A DNA stretch of 64,000 bases from Pristionchus mayeri (Eukaryota > Nematoda > Chromadorea > Rhabditida > Neodiplogasteridae), in contig BTRK01000005.1 of assembly GCA_036245805.1 (NCBI GenBank), positions 13,368,984 through 13,432,983 on the forward strand, given 5' to 3'. Positions within the stretch are counted from its first letter, which is position 1. Every line of letters begins with the position of its first letter. Positions 1 to 12,289 of the stretch are shown here, piece by piece. The position numbers and the translations under genes were made by a program. The notes beneath the pieces were generated by a model. That model was given only the letters and a program-made list of their open reading frames with translations. It had not been told where the DNA came from and made no database searches.

Positions 1-66
1 TATTGATGTTTCACTTGGCAAATGTCGCATTTTCGAGGTCAACAGTTTTAATATTTCCTTCTAGTA

Positions 67-1888
67 ATGGATATCTTCTCCCTTCCCGATGTTTTCAAGC
101 GAGAGATGATGAAAACGACGACAATAAAGGATCGGATGAGATTGCGACTCACTTGCAAGTAAGCCTTCAACTGAGTTTCGAAGACGCAAATGATAATGAT
201 TTGCTTAAAAAAACGAAAAGCAGAACTCTAGACGTACATTTTCTAACAAATTCGGCTTCTGGCGGTACATCTAGCAATATGATGGCGTGATACGCGTCAA
301 CAAATTTTGCACTGCAAATCTCTTGTCAAAAAAGTAGCACCTCGTAGATTTTTTGCTCAGTAAATTGGAGATCAAATTGAAAAACCCATAGCCTTCGAGA
401 GGCTTGTGGCGGATACACATGCAGGATTCTCCTCAGTGGTCCATTTTGGTCACAGCCAAAATCGTGTATTTGAAACGCGATATGAGAATGGGTAAGATTG
501 TCAATTTAAGTATGATAAAAAATTAGTTCAGGTTTTCTTCAAGCCGAATTACCACACAATTTACCTGGAATTAAATGGAGAGGTATATAGATGTCTTAAT
601 CTTTTTGACAGCGTTGAACGATGCATCCAAATGAGACGGCGTCTATTCAATGGGATATTGATTGGCAGATTGTACATTGACGTAAGCAAGATAATTATAT
701 ATATATTTACAACATTTATAATTTAATTTAGATTGATGACGGATTGATGACTGAGAGTGTAATGAAAACTGTATTCGACAACTGTATAATTAAATCATTC
801 AGTATCAAGATCGGATCTGAACACCTGTTGGAGAGGTGAGTCATGGTTATGCTGGCACTAGGACGGATGAGAACTATTACGTCGTGCCGAATTTGATGTA
901 TCAAGGCGGCACGAAGTACTAGTTCTCATCCGACCTAGTGCAGATGTGCGCTTAGATCATTCGCATTTAGTGCCCTACAAATCATAAAGGATGTCCCTGC
1001 CAATGAATGCTCAATGTCATTAATGTTCTTCCCTGAAATTACAACGCTTCTCGCACTTCCAACAATGCGATCTCTTCGACTGTTTTCAACAAATGAGGTA
1101 CATTTTGGAGAAACGGCTCCAGAATTGCAAATCGTAATGATTCAAAGGACATTTGATATGTAATATATATTCATAATTTGTGGTAAATGATCATGACAGG
1201 ATAACTGGCATATTTCTTACGACTTAATTGTGAAGCTGATGTAAATTCACAATAATCTTGACTTGGATAATGTTGTCATTTCATTGAACGAATGGATGAC
1301 ACTGATTCAGGTGATTGGTTGACTTCAAATTGAATTTGCTATTTCCTTGCGCTTCCTTACTAGTCACCGTCCCTAGTTCAAAGTTGCACCACTAAGCTCT
1401 CGGTACAATTAAATGTTATGGCTTCACCAATATTCACAAATGTTCCACATTCGGAAAAATCCTAATTCTATAACCTTTCAGGCCATTTCCAATGATAATA
1501 GCAAGCGAACGATAGAACTGGAAATGAAATGGAATTTCGTTGCGGAATCTCTTGATGAACTCGGAATGGGGCTTGGGAACGCATACGGGACTGGGGACGT
1601 CTTTGGAGATGTGAGTTTTTGAAAGTCACGCGTTTAAAAGCGGTGTATATCAAAATCATAGACAACAAAGCATGAACACATATGAGTGATGGAATGTTCG
1701 AAGCAAATAGGAATATTCGTATTCAGTTTGAGGTTATGGGCATGCAGTATGGATGCTGGCGAGATGGTATTGCGGATGTACTTCGATACAAGAAATGCTT
1801 GATAAATATGGGCGATTTCGATGGTCTAGGCGGCGAAGATCGAAGGGTCAGAATAGAAATGACCAATTTGATGGATAATGAAGAATGA
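67..1888 (+). CDS. F-box-like protein, multi-exon, start and some splices uncertain
   Basis: The first recognisable exon begins with ATG at 67 and reads MDIFSLPDVFKREMM then RLRLTCK, an F-box-like helix pattern; a later exon near 398-488 continues AFERLVADTHAGF, typical of nematode F-box-associated proteins. Further exons with good GT/AG ends are 532-582, 615-682, 732-835, 944-1096, about 1200-1310, 1474-1611 and a last block ending at TGA 1886-1888. The 835/944 junction restores one frame, which supports splicing. F-box proteins are SCF ubiquitin-ligase adaptors that bind SKP1 and recruit substrates; that role is by family. Oddities: the join between the F-box exon and AFERLVAD is one base out of frame by my reading, and between them lies a second in-frame-like fragment (YDGVIRVNKF, about 285-345), so the gene may be damaged or have an alternative exon. 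Confidence 0.5.
856..940 (+). ncRNA. Candidate 5'-tailed mirtron hairpin
   Basis: The 108-bp intron 836-943 of the F-box-like gene is almost entirely a hairpin. Arms 856-889 and 907-940 (34 nt each) pair with only three mismatches around a 17-nt loop (890-906). The 3' arm ends three bases before the exon at the acceptor CAG (941-943), while a 20-nt tail (836-855) precedes the 5' arm. This is the geometry of a 5'-tailed mirtron, a microRNA precursor produced by splicing. Expression is not shown by sequence; a tiny inverted-repeat transposon that landed in the intron is the alternative. Confidence 0.35.
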
Positions 1889-3284
1889 GAAAATGATTTG
1901 GATGATGAGATCGATGCAGATAAGAATACGGATTTACGAATATTATAGTGTAACACACATTTTGCTTATGCTAGTTTTTTTTTGTTTGAGTGTTTTCGCT
2001 AAAATAAATTTGTGCATATCTGGAAGGTCTTCGATTCTCACATATCCACTTTACCATTCAGTATTTTCAAAAATGTATGCTAATTTTTCGAATGATACTG
2101 TTCCACCTTCGCAATTCTGCTGTTCAGAAATAAATACAAATATGTTTTCAACACTCGACAAAAAATGCAACATAAATTGAGGAAATTCGTACAATACAAC
2201 ATTTTATAGAAATAAGATTTGTGCAAGATACTTATTTATTGTGATCACTGACGAGAGGTTTTTGTGATAAGAACGCATGTTATCAGATCAGATTTCGGAA
2301 TCTAAACAGGATGTGACAGAAGAGCGGTTGGGATCATTAGACAAAAATTATCATCTCCATACTATAATCACACATTCGCTTGCTTCGTCCGCCATGCATC
2401 ATTTCGGGGACATAATCAATGAATAGTATCATCAATAAACAGTTATTTTGAATTGTGTTTAGAGACGGTTGCCGCTAAACAATTTCCGCCGGCTCAAAGT
2501 ACGCTTCATAAAACTGACATTAAAATAATGTTTGCTAATATACATTGAATCTAGGCGAAGAATCGATTAAACATACAACTAGCGACGCCGTGCTGCTGGA
2601 ATGCGATTGAATGACATCAAATAACTAGCTGCAACAATCGAATACGTATACATGAAAACGCAGATGAAATAAACATGACGTGACTACAATAATAATACTG
2701 GAAACAACTGGAATACTATACACGGGATCATGCGTGTAAGCGTAGTAGTGGGCGCGAGGAACAGCCAAAGCAAACATGCGATCGAAATCATAGTGCACCA
2801 ATTTATTCAATTGTATAGGACAAGGGGATACATTGCTTCGCGCAAGGCAGTTTGATCGCATGTTTTCCTTTGAGTTTACCTTGCCCGCACACCATGTGCT
2901 ATATGCTCACAATGTACTAATTAATGTCTGTCAATAACATGCATTTTCAGCTGCTCTAGGTGTGACTGCACTCATTAGGGATAGTTTTTTTTCCGAAATT
3001 TGGCATTCCTCTATTGATGCTTGTAATGTACGAATAAAGGGTTTGATTTTGAGCAAGTCTATATTTTTATTTACACGGCAAATAGTGATATCGGACAAAA
3101 GTCAGTGGTCACTTTCTCGGGTACATTATGGATGGCCCTCTGTCCAGTCCTAGCTGTCTTGTTTACAATTTCCCGTGTTTTTGGGTTCGAACGATTATGT
3201 GCTTCAACACTCAATAGTTCCCATTTGATGAGTGAACTGTGAAGTGAAGTGGTGCCCTGATGCACAAATCTCCGCGTTTCCTGT
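1889..3284. other. No recognisable gene
   Basis: Only short open frames without consistent splice signals or family motifs. The stretch 1889-2180 is open but looks like 3' flanking sequence of the F-box-like gene. I see no repeat or RNA gene. Confidence 0.4.
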
Positions 3285-3378
3285 CTGGGTTTCGCACGCC
3301 TGCGAAGTGTTTTCGTAGCTTTCACTCAAGAGAGCAACGAACCCACTCGAATTCAAATCAATTCATCCTTCATCCTTC

Positions 3379-3448
3379 ATGCGCCCTTCCTCATTGTAAT
3401 CTCCATATTGATCGCAATCGACTCTGTGAAGATCAAATTCTGTCGACT
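3379..3448 (+). pseudogene. Relic of ShKT-family signal-peptide exon
   Basis: The block 3285-3378 resembles sequence upstream of the secreted-protein relatives at 9.8 and 11.6 kb, including the shared TTTCGTAGCTTTCACTC. Next comes a hydrophobic frame, PFLIVISILIAIDSV, ending in FCR, which parallels the signal-peptide exon of the 12.29 kb gene. The only nearby ATG (3379) is in a different frame, so a frameshift separates start and signal sequence. No cysteine-rich downstream exons follow. I read it as a dead fragment of the tandem family. Confidence 0.4.
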
Positions 3449-3549
3449 AAAGCATGGATAATACAATCGGAAGCTAGAAACACCCACAACGAACGGATTG
3501 CGTTTGCAATGGAATGTAATAGCACATTTTCCAATGACAAATGGTGACA

Positions 3550-3860
3550 CATGGTTGGAACCGGCGTGACGAGTATATTCAGAATCTCAAATTTTTTTTC
3601 CATGGGATTTTCGATATTGAAGTGAAATAGTGAATTGAAATCGAGAGAAATCGGCGCGCCTCTCTTATCTTTCCTCTCGTTTTCTCTGTGATCTCGCACC
3701 ACCACACTCTCTCGCCTATTCTTCGCTCGGGAAGAGGGGTAGAGTGGTCGCCTACTCGTTTACCACCGTTCTCCACTCACATTTTAACTTCAATTTCGAA
3801 AAGCCTAAAATCGATGAAATTCGAGATTCTGAATCTACTCGTCACGTCGGTTTCAATCAT
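3550..3860. repeat. Foldback element, about 310 bp
   Basis: The left end (GTGACGAGTATATTCAGAAT at about 3568) is the near reverse complement of the right end (ATTCTGAATCTACTCGTCAC at about 3826). Arms are tens of bases long with a CT-rich centre. No coding content. Confidence 0.6.
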
Positions 3861-4407
3861 GTAACTCATTTGTCCCGCAATTACCTCTATGAAAAGTTGA
3901 AATTTTAAAATTCATTTTAATAATTGATGAAAAATGAAGTGGATAGACGTAATAAGCATGAAATTCTACCCCGGAAACCTCAAACCTCATTCACGTAACG
4001 TCAGCTCTTTCCGGAGGGGCGAAAAGCTCGAAAACCTGTTTTCTATGTGACGCCATCTGGAGTCAACGAAGACTCTGATGGTAAAATGAGTAACCCCACC
4101 GTTTTCAGCAGCATCGACAACCATAAAGCGCAGATTTATAGAGAAACGATATTTTTTTTCTGTCGGTGATTCGGCCAAATCTGCTCGTTTGGGACATGAT
4201 AATTATTCGAACAATTATGCGAAATTTTCGAAAAATATCTGTTATCTCTTTACTGGTATGACTTGTCGCGAAATTCTATGTATCATTCTAGCAGTTTTCA
4301 TTGGAATTTGTTTAGTGGATGTTCGATTTCGGGCTCCTAACCTGTAGCATGGAAAATGTGTCGGTATGTTACCAATATTATTGGAGGAGGTGATTAGATC
4401 GGGAGCA

Positions 4408-4410
<3 letters not shown>

Positions 4411-4441
<31 letters not shown>
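4411..4441. repeat. (CT)n microsatellite in a gene-poor stretch
   Basis: About 15 uninterrupted CT units. The open frames running through it (poly-RE or poly-LS peptides) are artefacts of the repeat. The surrounding 3861-5052 shows no gene I can support. Confidence 0.9.
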
Positions 4442-4443
<2 letters not shown>

Positions 4444-5052
4444 GCCTGTGCAAATATTCCCTCCAATATTCCCTTCGATAAGATGCACCTGTCATATCTC
4501 CTCCTCTGCATCTCGCGAGCTTCGATCCTTGCTGAGTTAGACATCCACCCACACAAGAAAAACATAGCTTTCCTTCCTTTATCTCAAATGAGACTGAAAA
4601 TAACAATCATAGTGGAGAGTGCAATCCGTCGAAATAAAGTTAACATTTTATTTATTATCAGTGGAGAAATAGTGAATAATATAGTTTCGAAGTGCTTTTC
4701 CATTGAGGAAACTTGAACCGAAAATAAGGGAGTCTTCCGATATCTCTTTAGATAGGGTCCACAACGAGAATAGCTGATGTTTCGGAATCTGGACAAAAGT
4801 GGGTTAAAACAGTCCCATAGGATCTCAATAACATCCTCCTTTTGGAATTAGATCGATATCTCATCTCTAAAGCGAGATACAGCTCGAGAAGCACGCGCGA
4901 CGAGCACAACGGGAGAGGGGGGAAAGGCGAGACGAGAGGAAAAGTGGGCGGAGGAAATCTCTCCTCTCTTCTCCTCTCCCCTTTGTCGCACACCCCTCCA
5001 TTATTCCGCCGATTTCGCTATACAAATGAGTGAAATACCGTTCTAATCTTCC

Positions 5053-6329
5053 CTTAAGAGACGTTCCACGAGAGAACGTACTTTCTCCACAGATGACTTT
5101 TTTGCAACCCCTTTTAATATCTTGCTGGTGAAGTTCCCATATCAAGTACTGATATTTGGCTCAATATGGAGGGCTCTGGCGTAGTTTCCGAAAAATGGCA
5201 GACCAAGCCCAAAAAAAATCGAAAATTTAAATTTTTTGAAAAGTACGATATTATAGGTTTTCCAGGACTCTTTTTCGATGAAAATGACGAAAAATATACT
5301 TAGGAAGCGATCGGATGCCGATAAAGTGTGGAAAACGTCGATTTTCGTCGTTTTTCTCCATTTTTCATGACTATGTGAGAGAGGGCATTTTTTCGAAAAA
5401 AATAATTTTTCTCAGATGTCCACCAAATCACTGGAAAATGAACTAGGGATGATCCCAAGATATTCTAAGCGAATTATTGTAACGCTGAGGCTGAAATTCG
5501 ACTTCTACACATCTCCGAAAATCGAAAAATTCGAAAAATTGTGGATTTTGACGAATCTCATCGAATTTCCGTTGGAATGTTGCGTCATATGTCACGCAAT
5601 TCATTTGCAAACTAGTCAACATGAATGTATTAACTCACCAAACATTGACTTGACCCCTGTTTCATCGATGTAAAGCATAATTATAGCCTCAATGAAGTGG
5701 TACATATGGAGTTCGAAATACGAGTATCAAAATAATTCAATTTCGAGATTTGACGTACGTAACTGCTTCAATTAGGTCTCAAATTGAGTGAAACCATATA
5801 TAATAAATTTTGTGCATGCAAAACAGCCCTAATGAAGCTCAATTCACGAAATTCCATCCCAGAACGATCACGGAGCGCTCCTTCTTCTGGGCGCTATACC
5901 TTCCGAGCGCATAGTGAAACATCTCGTGAAAAACGGACCCTGGAGTAGTTTTTCACGCTGATTTCGAAAATTCAATAAAATTTTTCTATGACATTAAAAA
6001 CTTTTCACGGCGGGCAAAAAACGATGAAAATCGACGTTTTCGACACTTTATCTGCATGCTATCGCTCCCTAAGTATGTTTTTCGTCATTTTCATAGAAAA
6101 AGAGTCCTGGAAAACCTATAATATCGAACTTTTCAAAAAATTGAAATTTTCGATTTTTTTTGGGCCTGGTCTGCCATTTTTCGGAAAGTGCGCCAGAGCC
6201 CTTCATATTGGGCCAAATATCAGTACTTGGTATGGGGACTTCACCAGCAAGATATTGAAGGGGGTTGCAAAAAAGTCATCCGTCAGCCCCTCTCAAAAGC
6301 TACGTTTTCTCGAGGAACGTCTCTTAAGA
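5053..6329. repeat. Foldback element, about 1.28 kb
   Basis: The ends TTAAGAGACGTTCC (5054) and GGAACGTCTCTTAA (6314) are inverted. Hundreds of bases of the two arms match in reverse complement, for example GGTTTTCCAGGACTC near 5257 and GAGTCCTGGAAAACC near 6101. The small open frames inside are mirror images and are not genes. Non-autonomous foldback or MITE-type element. Confidence 0.75.
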
Positions 6330-8494
6330 TATCCCCCGATGGTTTTGTGTGTATTGTAGGAGCATTCAAGTAAAAAAACATCACATTTATCGATTAGGGG
6401 TGCTCCTTAGCCACAATTCACGCGCAAAACAACAGAAATTAGCACAATAAAATAAGAGAAGAGGGTAGGGGAGGAGAAAATACAGACTACGGAATACAAC
6501 CAGACGAAATACGAAGGCAAGCACCTACGAGGGAAACATTCGTGCTTAGCACAAGAACAAAGATCAATGGAAGATAAAAATTCTGAGAACAAGAAACAAA
6601 TTCACAATAATTAGTCATAAATAATTGAAAACTTTGGAATTAAAATATTTGATATACTCTGAATAATATGATATAAAAGATCGATCTACAATAAGAAATG
6701 CAATGACTATGCAGGCTGACAAAGAAAGTTTAAATTGGTGGGCAAGTGGATCAGAGAAGATTTTCGAGCAAGTCGAACAATAATCATTTAGGGAGGACTC
6801 TAACTGGGAAAGGGGGGGGGGGTGGTCGAAGGAAATTAGGGGAAATGGAGGTGACCAAACTGGTCTCACCTCTCCTGACGATCGAAGAGACGACTCCATC
6901 CTCTCTCACGTCTTCTTCCAATCGATGCTCTGGCTCTGAAAAAGTAGATTTTACAATTTAGAAACAATGCGCACGTGGAAACCACTATCTCCATGTAAAT
7001 GCCTACCAAAATAATCGTACAAATAAGAAATACGACAAGGAAAATAACTAAAAGCGGCGGAAAATCTGACGAATTGGACGAACCTTTGGCATCACGGATG
7101 TATACAACGCGTTAAAGTGCATTAACAGAGGTAATTGATAGCGAACATAAAGGTTATAAAGGTTAGCTAAGAAGAGTAATCAATAATCACATCAATACTT
7201 ACTTACGCGTTAGAGATGGAGCGAAAAACGGATCAGGCCGGCTAATCCCAACAATTATAAGTGTTGAACGCATCGAAACCGCACCAAAACGGGAGAAAAT
7301 GCATAAAATAATCGATGAAAACGCGATAAACATCTATAAATCGATAAAACGGGCAGCCGAATATATCGTTCCGACAGTATCTGTTCAATGCCTCCTCGAC
7401 GGTAAATAGCGCAAATTCCTTAGGAATTGACGTAATTTCACCCGGAGCTTCAAAAAAATTAAAATGAGGAGCACAATTAAACGAAAGTATAAATCTTCGT
7501 TTGCTTTCGCGTTTTGGACTGATATGAGACCATTAAATATGAATATTGCCCGACGAACTTATATTTTTTCGCATAAACAGCTTTTTAACCTATTTTTTCA
7601 ATTTTGACCTACTTAGAGGAGTCAGACCTAGTTCGTCGACCAACCACTCGATTTGTCTCGGGGAAAGCTATCGAATTATTTTTTGGTCGACCGTTTTGGT
7701 AGCGAATTACGCATGTGCTCCTCAAATCTCGCTTTAGAGGGGAGAACTGTCCGAGCCGAGTGGGCGGAGCTTGTGGTGTCTATCTTTAGATTCATTAATC
7801 GATTGCTATAGAGTAGTTATCCAAATGGCACACAAAAAAACGCCCAGGCAAAGAGCAAAATTCTGTGCCTTCTCTGAAGCACTACAGTAGGAGATCAACG
7901 AATCAGTTGATCACCCTACTGTGCAAAGAGACCCTGCTTTAATTTCTGAAAACTTCATTTTGGTTTGAATGAAAACGATAAGCAAAAAACGGATTTCGAA
8001 ACTCACTCAAACTGTTGTTATTGGTCTCATCAGTATCCATTTGCTGAAGGGATGACGGGAAGACATCTAAATTCAGAGTAATACTCGCTCAAATTGCGCG
8101 ATCTTGTCGTCGTGTCATTACAATTGACCGTGCGATTGGCTTACGGCAGGGAGGCAGCAGCTCGAATTTCAAGCAGATTTCATCGTATTCTTCCGTAGGA
8201 GCCCGATGCGTAAGAATCTGACAATTATGGCACGGCCTTAGAACAGTAAAATATCTGCTGGAACTTTGTGAATTGGGGTTTTTCTGACCCAATGAAGACG
8301 ATATGCATATTCAATTTGCTAAAATTAAGTCAGCACATACTCCGGGGCAGAATTGGGAGACAATCACGCCTGTCCATTTCAATTTTATTGACCTTTTTTG
8401 GCCTTTGCCAAATCTTCTTGTCAGATTCTTGCGCAATCGGGCTCACAGAGCTCTCAATTCCTACAATTATGATTAACACTCTCTAAGCATACAT
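6330..8494. other. No supported gene; one weak exon and a duplicated non-coding block
   Basis: A possible minus-strand exon at 6870-6935 has a TTTTTCAG acceptor and a GTGAGA donor and encodes PEHRLEEDVREDG, but no partner exons were found. The block 7762-7990 is a diverged copy of 10875-11095 (shared features: a CACACAA segment, TTCTGTGCCTT, and CCTACTGTGCAAAGA against CTCCTGTGCAAAGA). This suggests an old tandem duplication in the ShKT-family region. A short hairpin (7884-7922) lies in this block. Confidence 0.35.
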
Positions 8495-9666
8495 TAATTT
8501 CGGTTCTGTTACACTTTCGAGGTCCCATGGCACTTTAAAGGTCCCATCCAGTTTAGAGGTCTCATACATTTTAGAGATCCCGTGTCAGTAGCCAGTATAG
8601 AGGTCCCATGGTACTGCCAGTTTAGAGGCCATCCAGATTTGAGGTCCCATACGGTTTATAGGTTCCATTGTTTTAGAGGTCCCAATTAATCGAACATCTC
8701 TCTGAGATGGTCGATCTGAAAATTTGCATCTGAAAATTATATCGCTCCTCAGAGATGGTCAAAGACATTCTGAAAATTCCGACGGCTCTCAGAGATGGCC
8801 GACGGTCCTGATCGGCAAGTAACATTTGATTGATGATCCTCAAAGATTTCTGACGGCGTTAGCCGATGACTTTACCTACATTACATACGGCCCGACGGCC
8901 CGACCACTACGTACAAGATTAACTTCCCTATCAACTGATTAGTTGCTTGATTTTTTTCAAAAAAATGGTCTAGCTACTCAGAAAAATCATGGATGGAGTA
9001 CACCTCTCATAAAAATTTCATGTAGAAAATTCTAGGATGGTACTAGAATACTAAATTATGCTACTCCACAAATAACAACTCTGAAAAATCTTGAATTGTG
9101 CTGGACATCTGTTGTAAAATTCAAGCTACTTAGAAAATCGAAACACGTTTGTTGAATAGTACATCGCAGGGTATCAATTGCAACTCAAAAGTTCTAGCCA
9201 TCACAAGCAATTGCACGATAGTTGAGAGCCGCGGGACAGTTTTTGGGAGGCAGAATCGCCGACCATCCCTGAGCTCGGTTAGAATTTGCACATGGCCGTG
9301 TACCATCTCTGACGGCAGTCACAATTGTCGCAGAATGCACGAATATTATTGTCCCGAAAGTGTTAGCAATCACGATTGCTATGACATGCCTTCCGAATTA
9401 ATAGATACAACAACGTACGATCCGAATTAGTGAAAACGCCTTCGGACACATCTATAGATCCATCAGTTGGCTCGAACACATCTGATGTGTTCGGACATCA
9501 CAACTAATGTGACCTCCAAACCGTATTTGACCTCTAATATCTATGCGTCGTAATATTATTTCCTTTGTACCTCTAAACTGACAAGGGTCAATCATGGGAT
9601 CTCTAAACTAGATGGGACCTCTAAACTGGCATGGGACCACTAATGTGTAACAGAGCCTTAATTTCA
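8495..9666. repeat. Foldback element with internal TTTAGAGGTCCCAT-type repeats
   Basis: Inverted ends: TTCTGTTACACTTTCGAGGT on the left (8502) and TGTGTAACAGAG near 9646 on the right. Inside both ends lie degenerate tandem units like TTTAGAGGTCCCAT (8517-8690), with their reverse complements (9520-9640). No coding content; the 9149 open frame lacks any recognisable motif. Confidence 0.6.
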
Positions 9667-9784
9667 GTATCGAAAATTACGTGTTGAGCCCTAAAATGCG
9701 CCACAGTACCTGAATTGCGAAATTCACCGGTAGCACCCGACACATCCCACAAGCAGACATCCAAAAAGTGCGCTTCTCTCATCT

Positions 9785-9918
9785 TTCAGCTTTGGCTTCC
9801 CGATTTCGCACGTTTGATTCGATGAATTGTTTTCGTAGCTTTCACTCATCGAACCAACTCATGAAATAAATAGTGCTTTCCTCCACAATTCCGCATCCAA
9901 TTGCCCTCATTTTCCGCC
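9785..9918 (+). promoter_or_regulatory. Conserved upstream block of the ShKT-like family
   Basis: The sequence before the 9919 ATG contains GTAGCTTTCACTC followed by AAATAAATAGTGCT. The same arrangement occurs at about 11615-11675, and a weaker one at 3313-3330. The intact gene has a shorter analogue, AATAAATACAGCTTT, at 12248. Spacing to the ATG is roughly 40-80 bp, so the AAATAAATA core could be a promoter TATA-like element. This function is an inference from conservation among duplicates. Confidence 0.35.
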
Positions 9919-9988
9919 ATGCACTTCCTTCTCTCTCTACTCGTCTTACTCATCGTGATCGTCTCAGTGGAAGGCACGATCTGTCGAG
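9919..9988 (+). pseudogene. Signal-peptide exon of a truncated ShKT-family gene
   Basis: ATG 9919 opens a clear signal peptide (MHFLLSLLVLLIVIVSVEG) followed by TICRG and a GTAATT donor, in the same position and phase as exon 1 of the gene at 12290. No cysteine-rich exon follows within the next kilobase, so the copy appears 5'-only. It could still be transcribed because its upstream block is preserved. Confidence 0.5.
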
Positions 9989-10642
9989 GTAATTTCGAAT
10001 GTTCCGGAAGGGGTATCAAGAAAGAGTGTAGGGGACTGCCAAGACGAAGGGCCCCATTGAGTCTCCCACCAAGAAATAACACTACTCAAATAATATATCC
10101 AAATTTTCAACAAAAAAATACCATTGCTCATTTTTTCCCCTCGCAACATATTCACAGACGGTTGATGGATAAATTAGAGAAAATTCTTCACGAGTAGGTA
10201 TTCAGGAACCGATATATTATAGAAAGAAATGCAATCCTTTCCATTTGTTCATTATTTATTTAACAGTTATTTTTACATTGTGAATATTTTGTTCCAACTC
10301 ACACCAACACACATACACACATACACACACTCTGGCTGTTTTCGACGAAATTATCGGAAATTTGAGTATTTCGTAATGGAGGTCCGTATATAACCATAGA
10401 TTCTACGGTCTTGTGTTGCTAAAAAACAAAACAATTATGGGGAGGGATAAGATCACGCACACATCGTTTGATAGATCTCGCTGCTGTGCAAATATCTCCC
10501 TTCTCTCATCAACAGCTGGCATTTAGCTCTCTCCCGATTTTCGCAAAGTCGGACTTCGGCCTCTGGCATCTACTCTATTGAGAAACACATCCTCCCACAC
10601 AATCAATAGAGCTTTACCTTCCCTCATCCCCTCTCTTCTCCC

Positions 10643-10711
10643 ATGAAACCATTTGGCTGCGATAGTTCTACAGTGACAGTCGTCTCAGTAGAGTGTACAA
10701 TATGTTGGGAT
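10643..10711 (+). pseudogene. Second decayed signal-peptide exon of the same family
   Basis: The flank CACATCCTCCCACACAATCAA, the following AGCTTT and the CCCATG start line up with the region before the intact gene at 12290. The coding part, MKPFGC then TVVSVECTICW, has lost the hydrophobic core by substitutions while keeping the VSVE-TxC end. No downstream exons were found. Between here and 11.56 kb there are AC-rich and GA-rich simple sequence and the repeated block 10875-11095, but no gene. Confidence 0.35.
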
Positions 10712-11715
10712 ACTAAAAGTCAATTTTAGAAATTGTAGCCTAGGATTAAAGATCATGCAATTAACAAGCATTTTAAAGGGTATATTTCATTTTCTAAAAT
10801 AACACATGAACTCATCACGAATGGTCTTGTTGATTGAATAAATTGAAACTGTAAAGGTGCTATAGGTCTTTGGATTCATTCATTCTGTAGCTACCGAGAA
10901 GTCATCCAAACGGCACACAATAAATGCACATGGAAAGCGCACGATTCTGTGCCTTTTCTATTCCACTATAAGAGGATCTTTTTCAACGAATCATATGCTC
11001 CTCCTGTGCAAAGACTTACATTCAGTTTACACTGGAAGGGGAACAGAGAGAGAGAGAGTATCAGCAAAACAGCACCTGACTGCGAAACTCAAGCAAAGTC
11101 ATTTCTCCCTAATTTTAAGAAATGTTAAGTGGGTATTAAGTGGGCATTCATTCTATGGAAATAAAAAGTAGATGTATGAAATCTTAAATGATGCGCATCC
11201 TGAAGATATTAGTTGGAGCATTACTTCCAGAAATTGCATATTAGAATTTATAGGGAAGTTGTTTCTTTGTCATACCCAAAATTGATGGATCTCATGGCTT
11301 CCAGGAGGCAAACTTTTGCTGGAATTGCCTTACTAGTTAGTTAAGAATTATGGATTCTGTTCATAAACTAAGCATTCACAATTATGAGCATCTGATATTA
11401 TCTTTACTTAGATTCGTTACTTTCCGAAATAGTTTATTCAGAAAATTCCGTTTTGAAATAAAATGTACCAAAAAAAATGCGCTAAAAAACCTGCGGATTG
11501 AATCGGTAGCATCAGGCACACCGCTGTTATTCCAAATGCGGAAGTGCAAAAAGAGTGCCTGCCCCATTCAGCGTTTGGCTCCTCGATTATGCACGTTTGA
11601 CTTCATGATGTGTTGTCATAGCTTTCACTCTTGAACAGCGAATCAACCCACTCACAAAATAAATAGTGCTATCAATTCTGCATTTCCTTTTCCTCATTGA
11701 GCGATATTAAACTCC

Positions 11716-11776
11716 ATCTTGCTGTCTATCTTCATCTCAATAGCATTTGTCTCGGTGGAGAGCACGTCTGCCGAGG
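11716..11776 (+). pseudogene. Third decayed signal-peptide exon of the family
   Basis: The upstream block 11565-11700 strongly resembles that at 9785-9918. The exon reads LLSIFISIAFVSVESTSAE before a GTAATT donor. The expected start codon is ATC in place of ATG at the aligned position, and the conserved cysteine next to the donor is lost. It is followed by unrelated sequence. Confidence 0.4.
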
Positions 11777-12289
11777 TAATTGAATATTTTATCGAGGCAA
11801 ATCATTTTGTGGGTTTAGATTTGTGGGGACATTTTCACGGATTCTGTACAGGTTTGGGAGCATACAACAAATTTTGCTGGGGGCAGGGGGAGAATTTTTG
11901 AATTAGCATGCTGAATGCTGAAAAATGTTTCCTATATCCCAACTTACCGGATTTACCGACTTCACTCCGTAGACAGCAACAACATATCTAGCTCCGGCAG
12001 TTTGAGCTTTCTGCAAGCTTTCTGAAACGCATGTAGATCACAGTCGGTTTTATATCTTCTCTAGAATATGCACTTATGGGTTCAATTCAAAACTATGTCA
12101 CGACGCAGAAAAGAAGATTGGGAGCATATCCAATGATCTCTTCCGCGACTAAGCAAATATCCCCTCCCACATCAACTAACATCGCACGGTATATCTCTCT
12201 ATCCCTGCAAATCGAGCTTCGGCCTCTTGCAAAACATCCTCCCACATAATAAATACAGCTTTTCCTTCATTCCTCTCTTTCCCCCCACC

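Noticed and set aside
4242..4716. Open frames with poly-RE or poly-LS peptides
   Set aside because: Produced by the CT microsatellite at 4411-4441; both strands are open for the same trivial reason.
10300..10335. Possible telomeric or satellite repeat
   Set aside because: Simple CACACATACACA microsatellite, no telomere unit.
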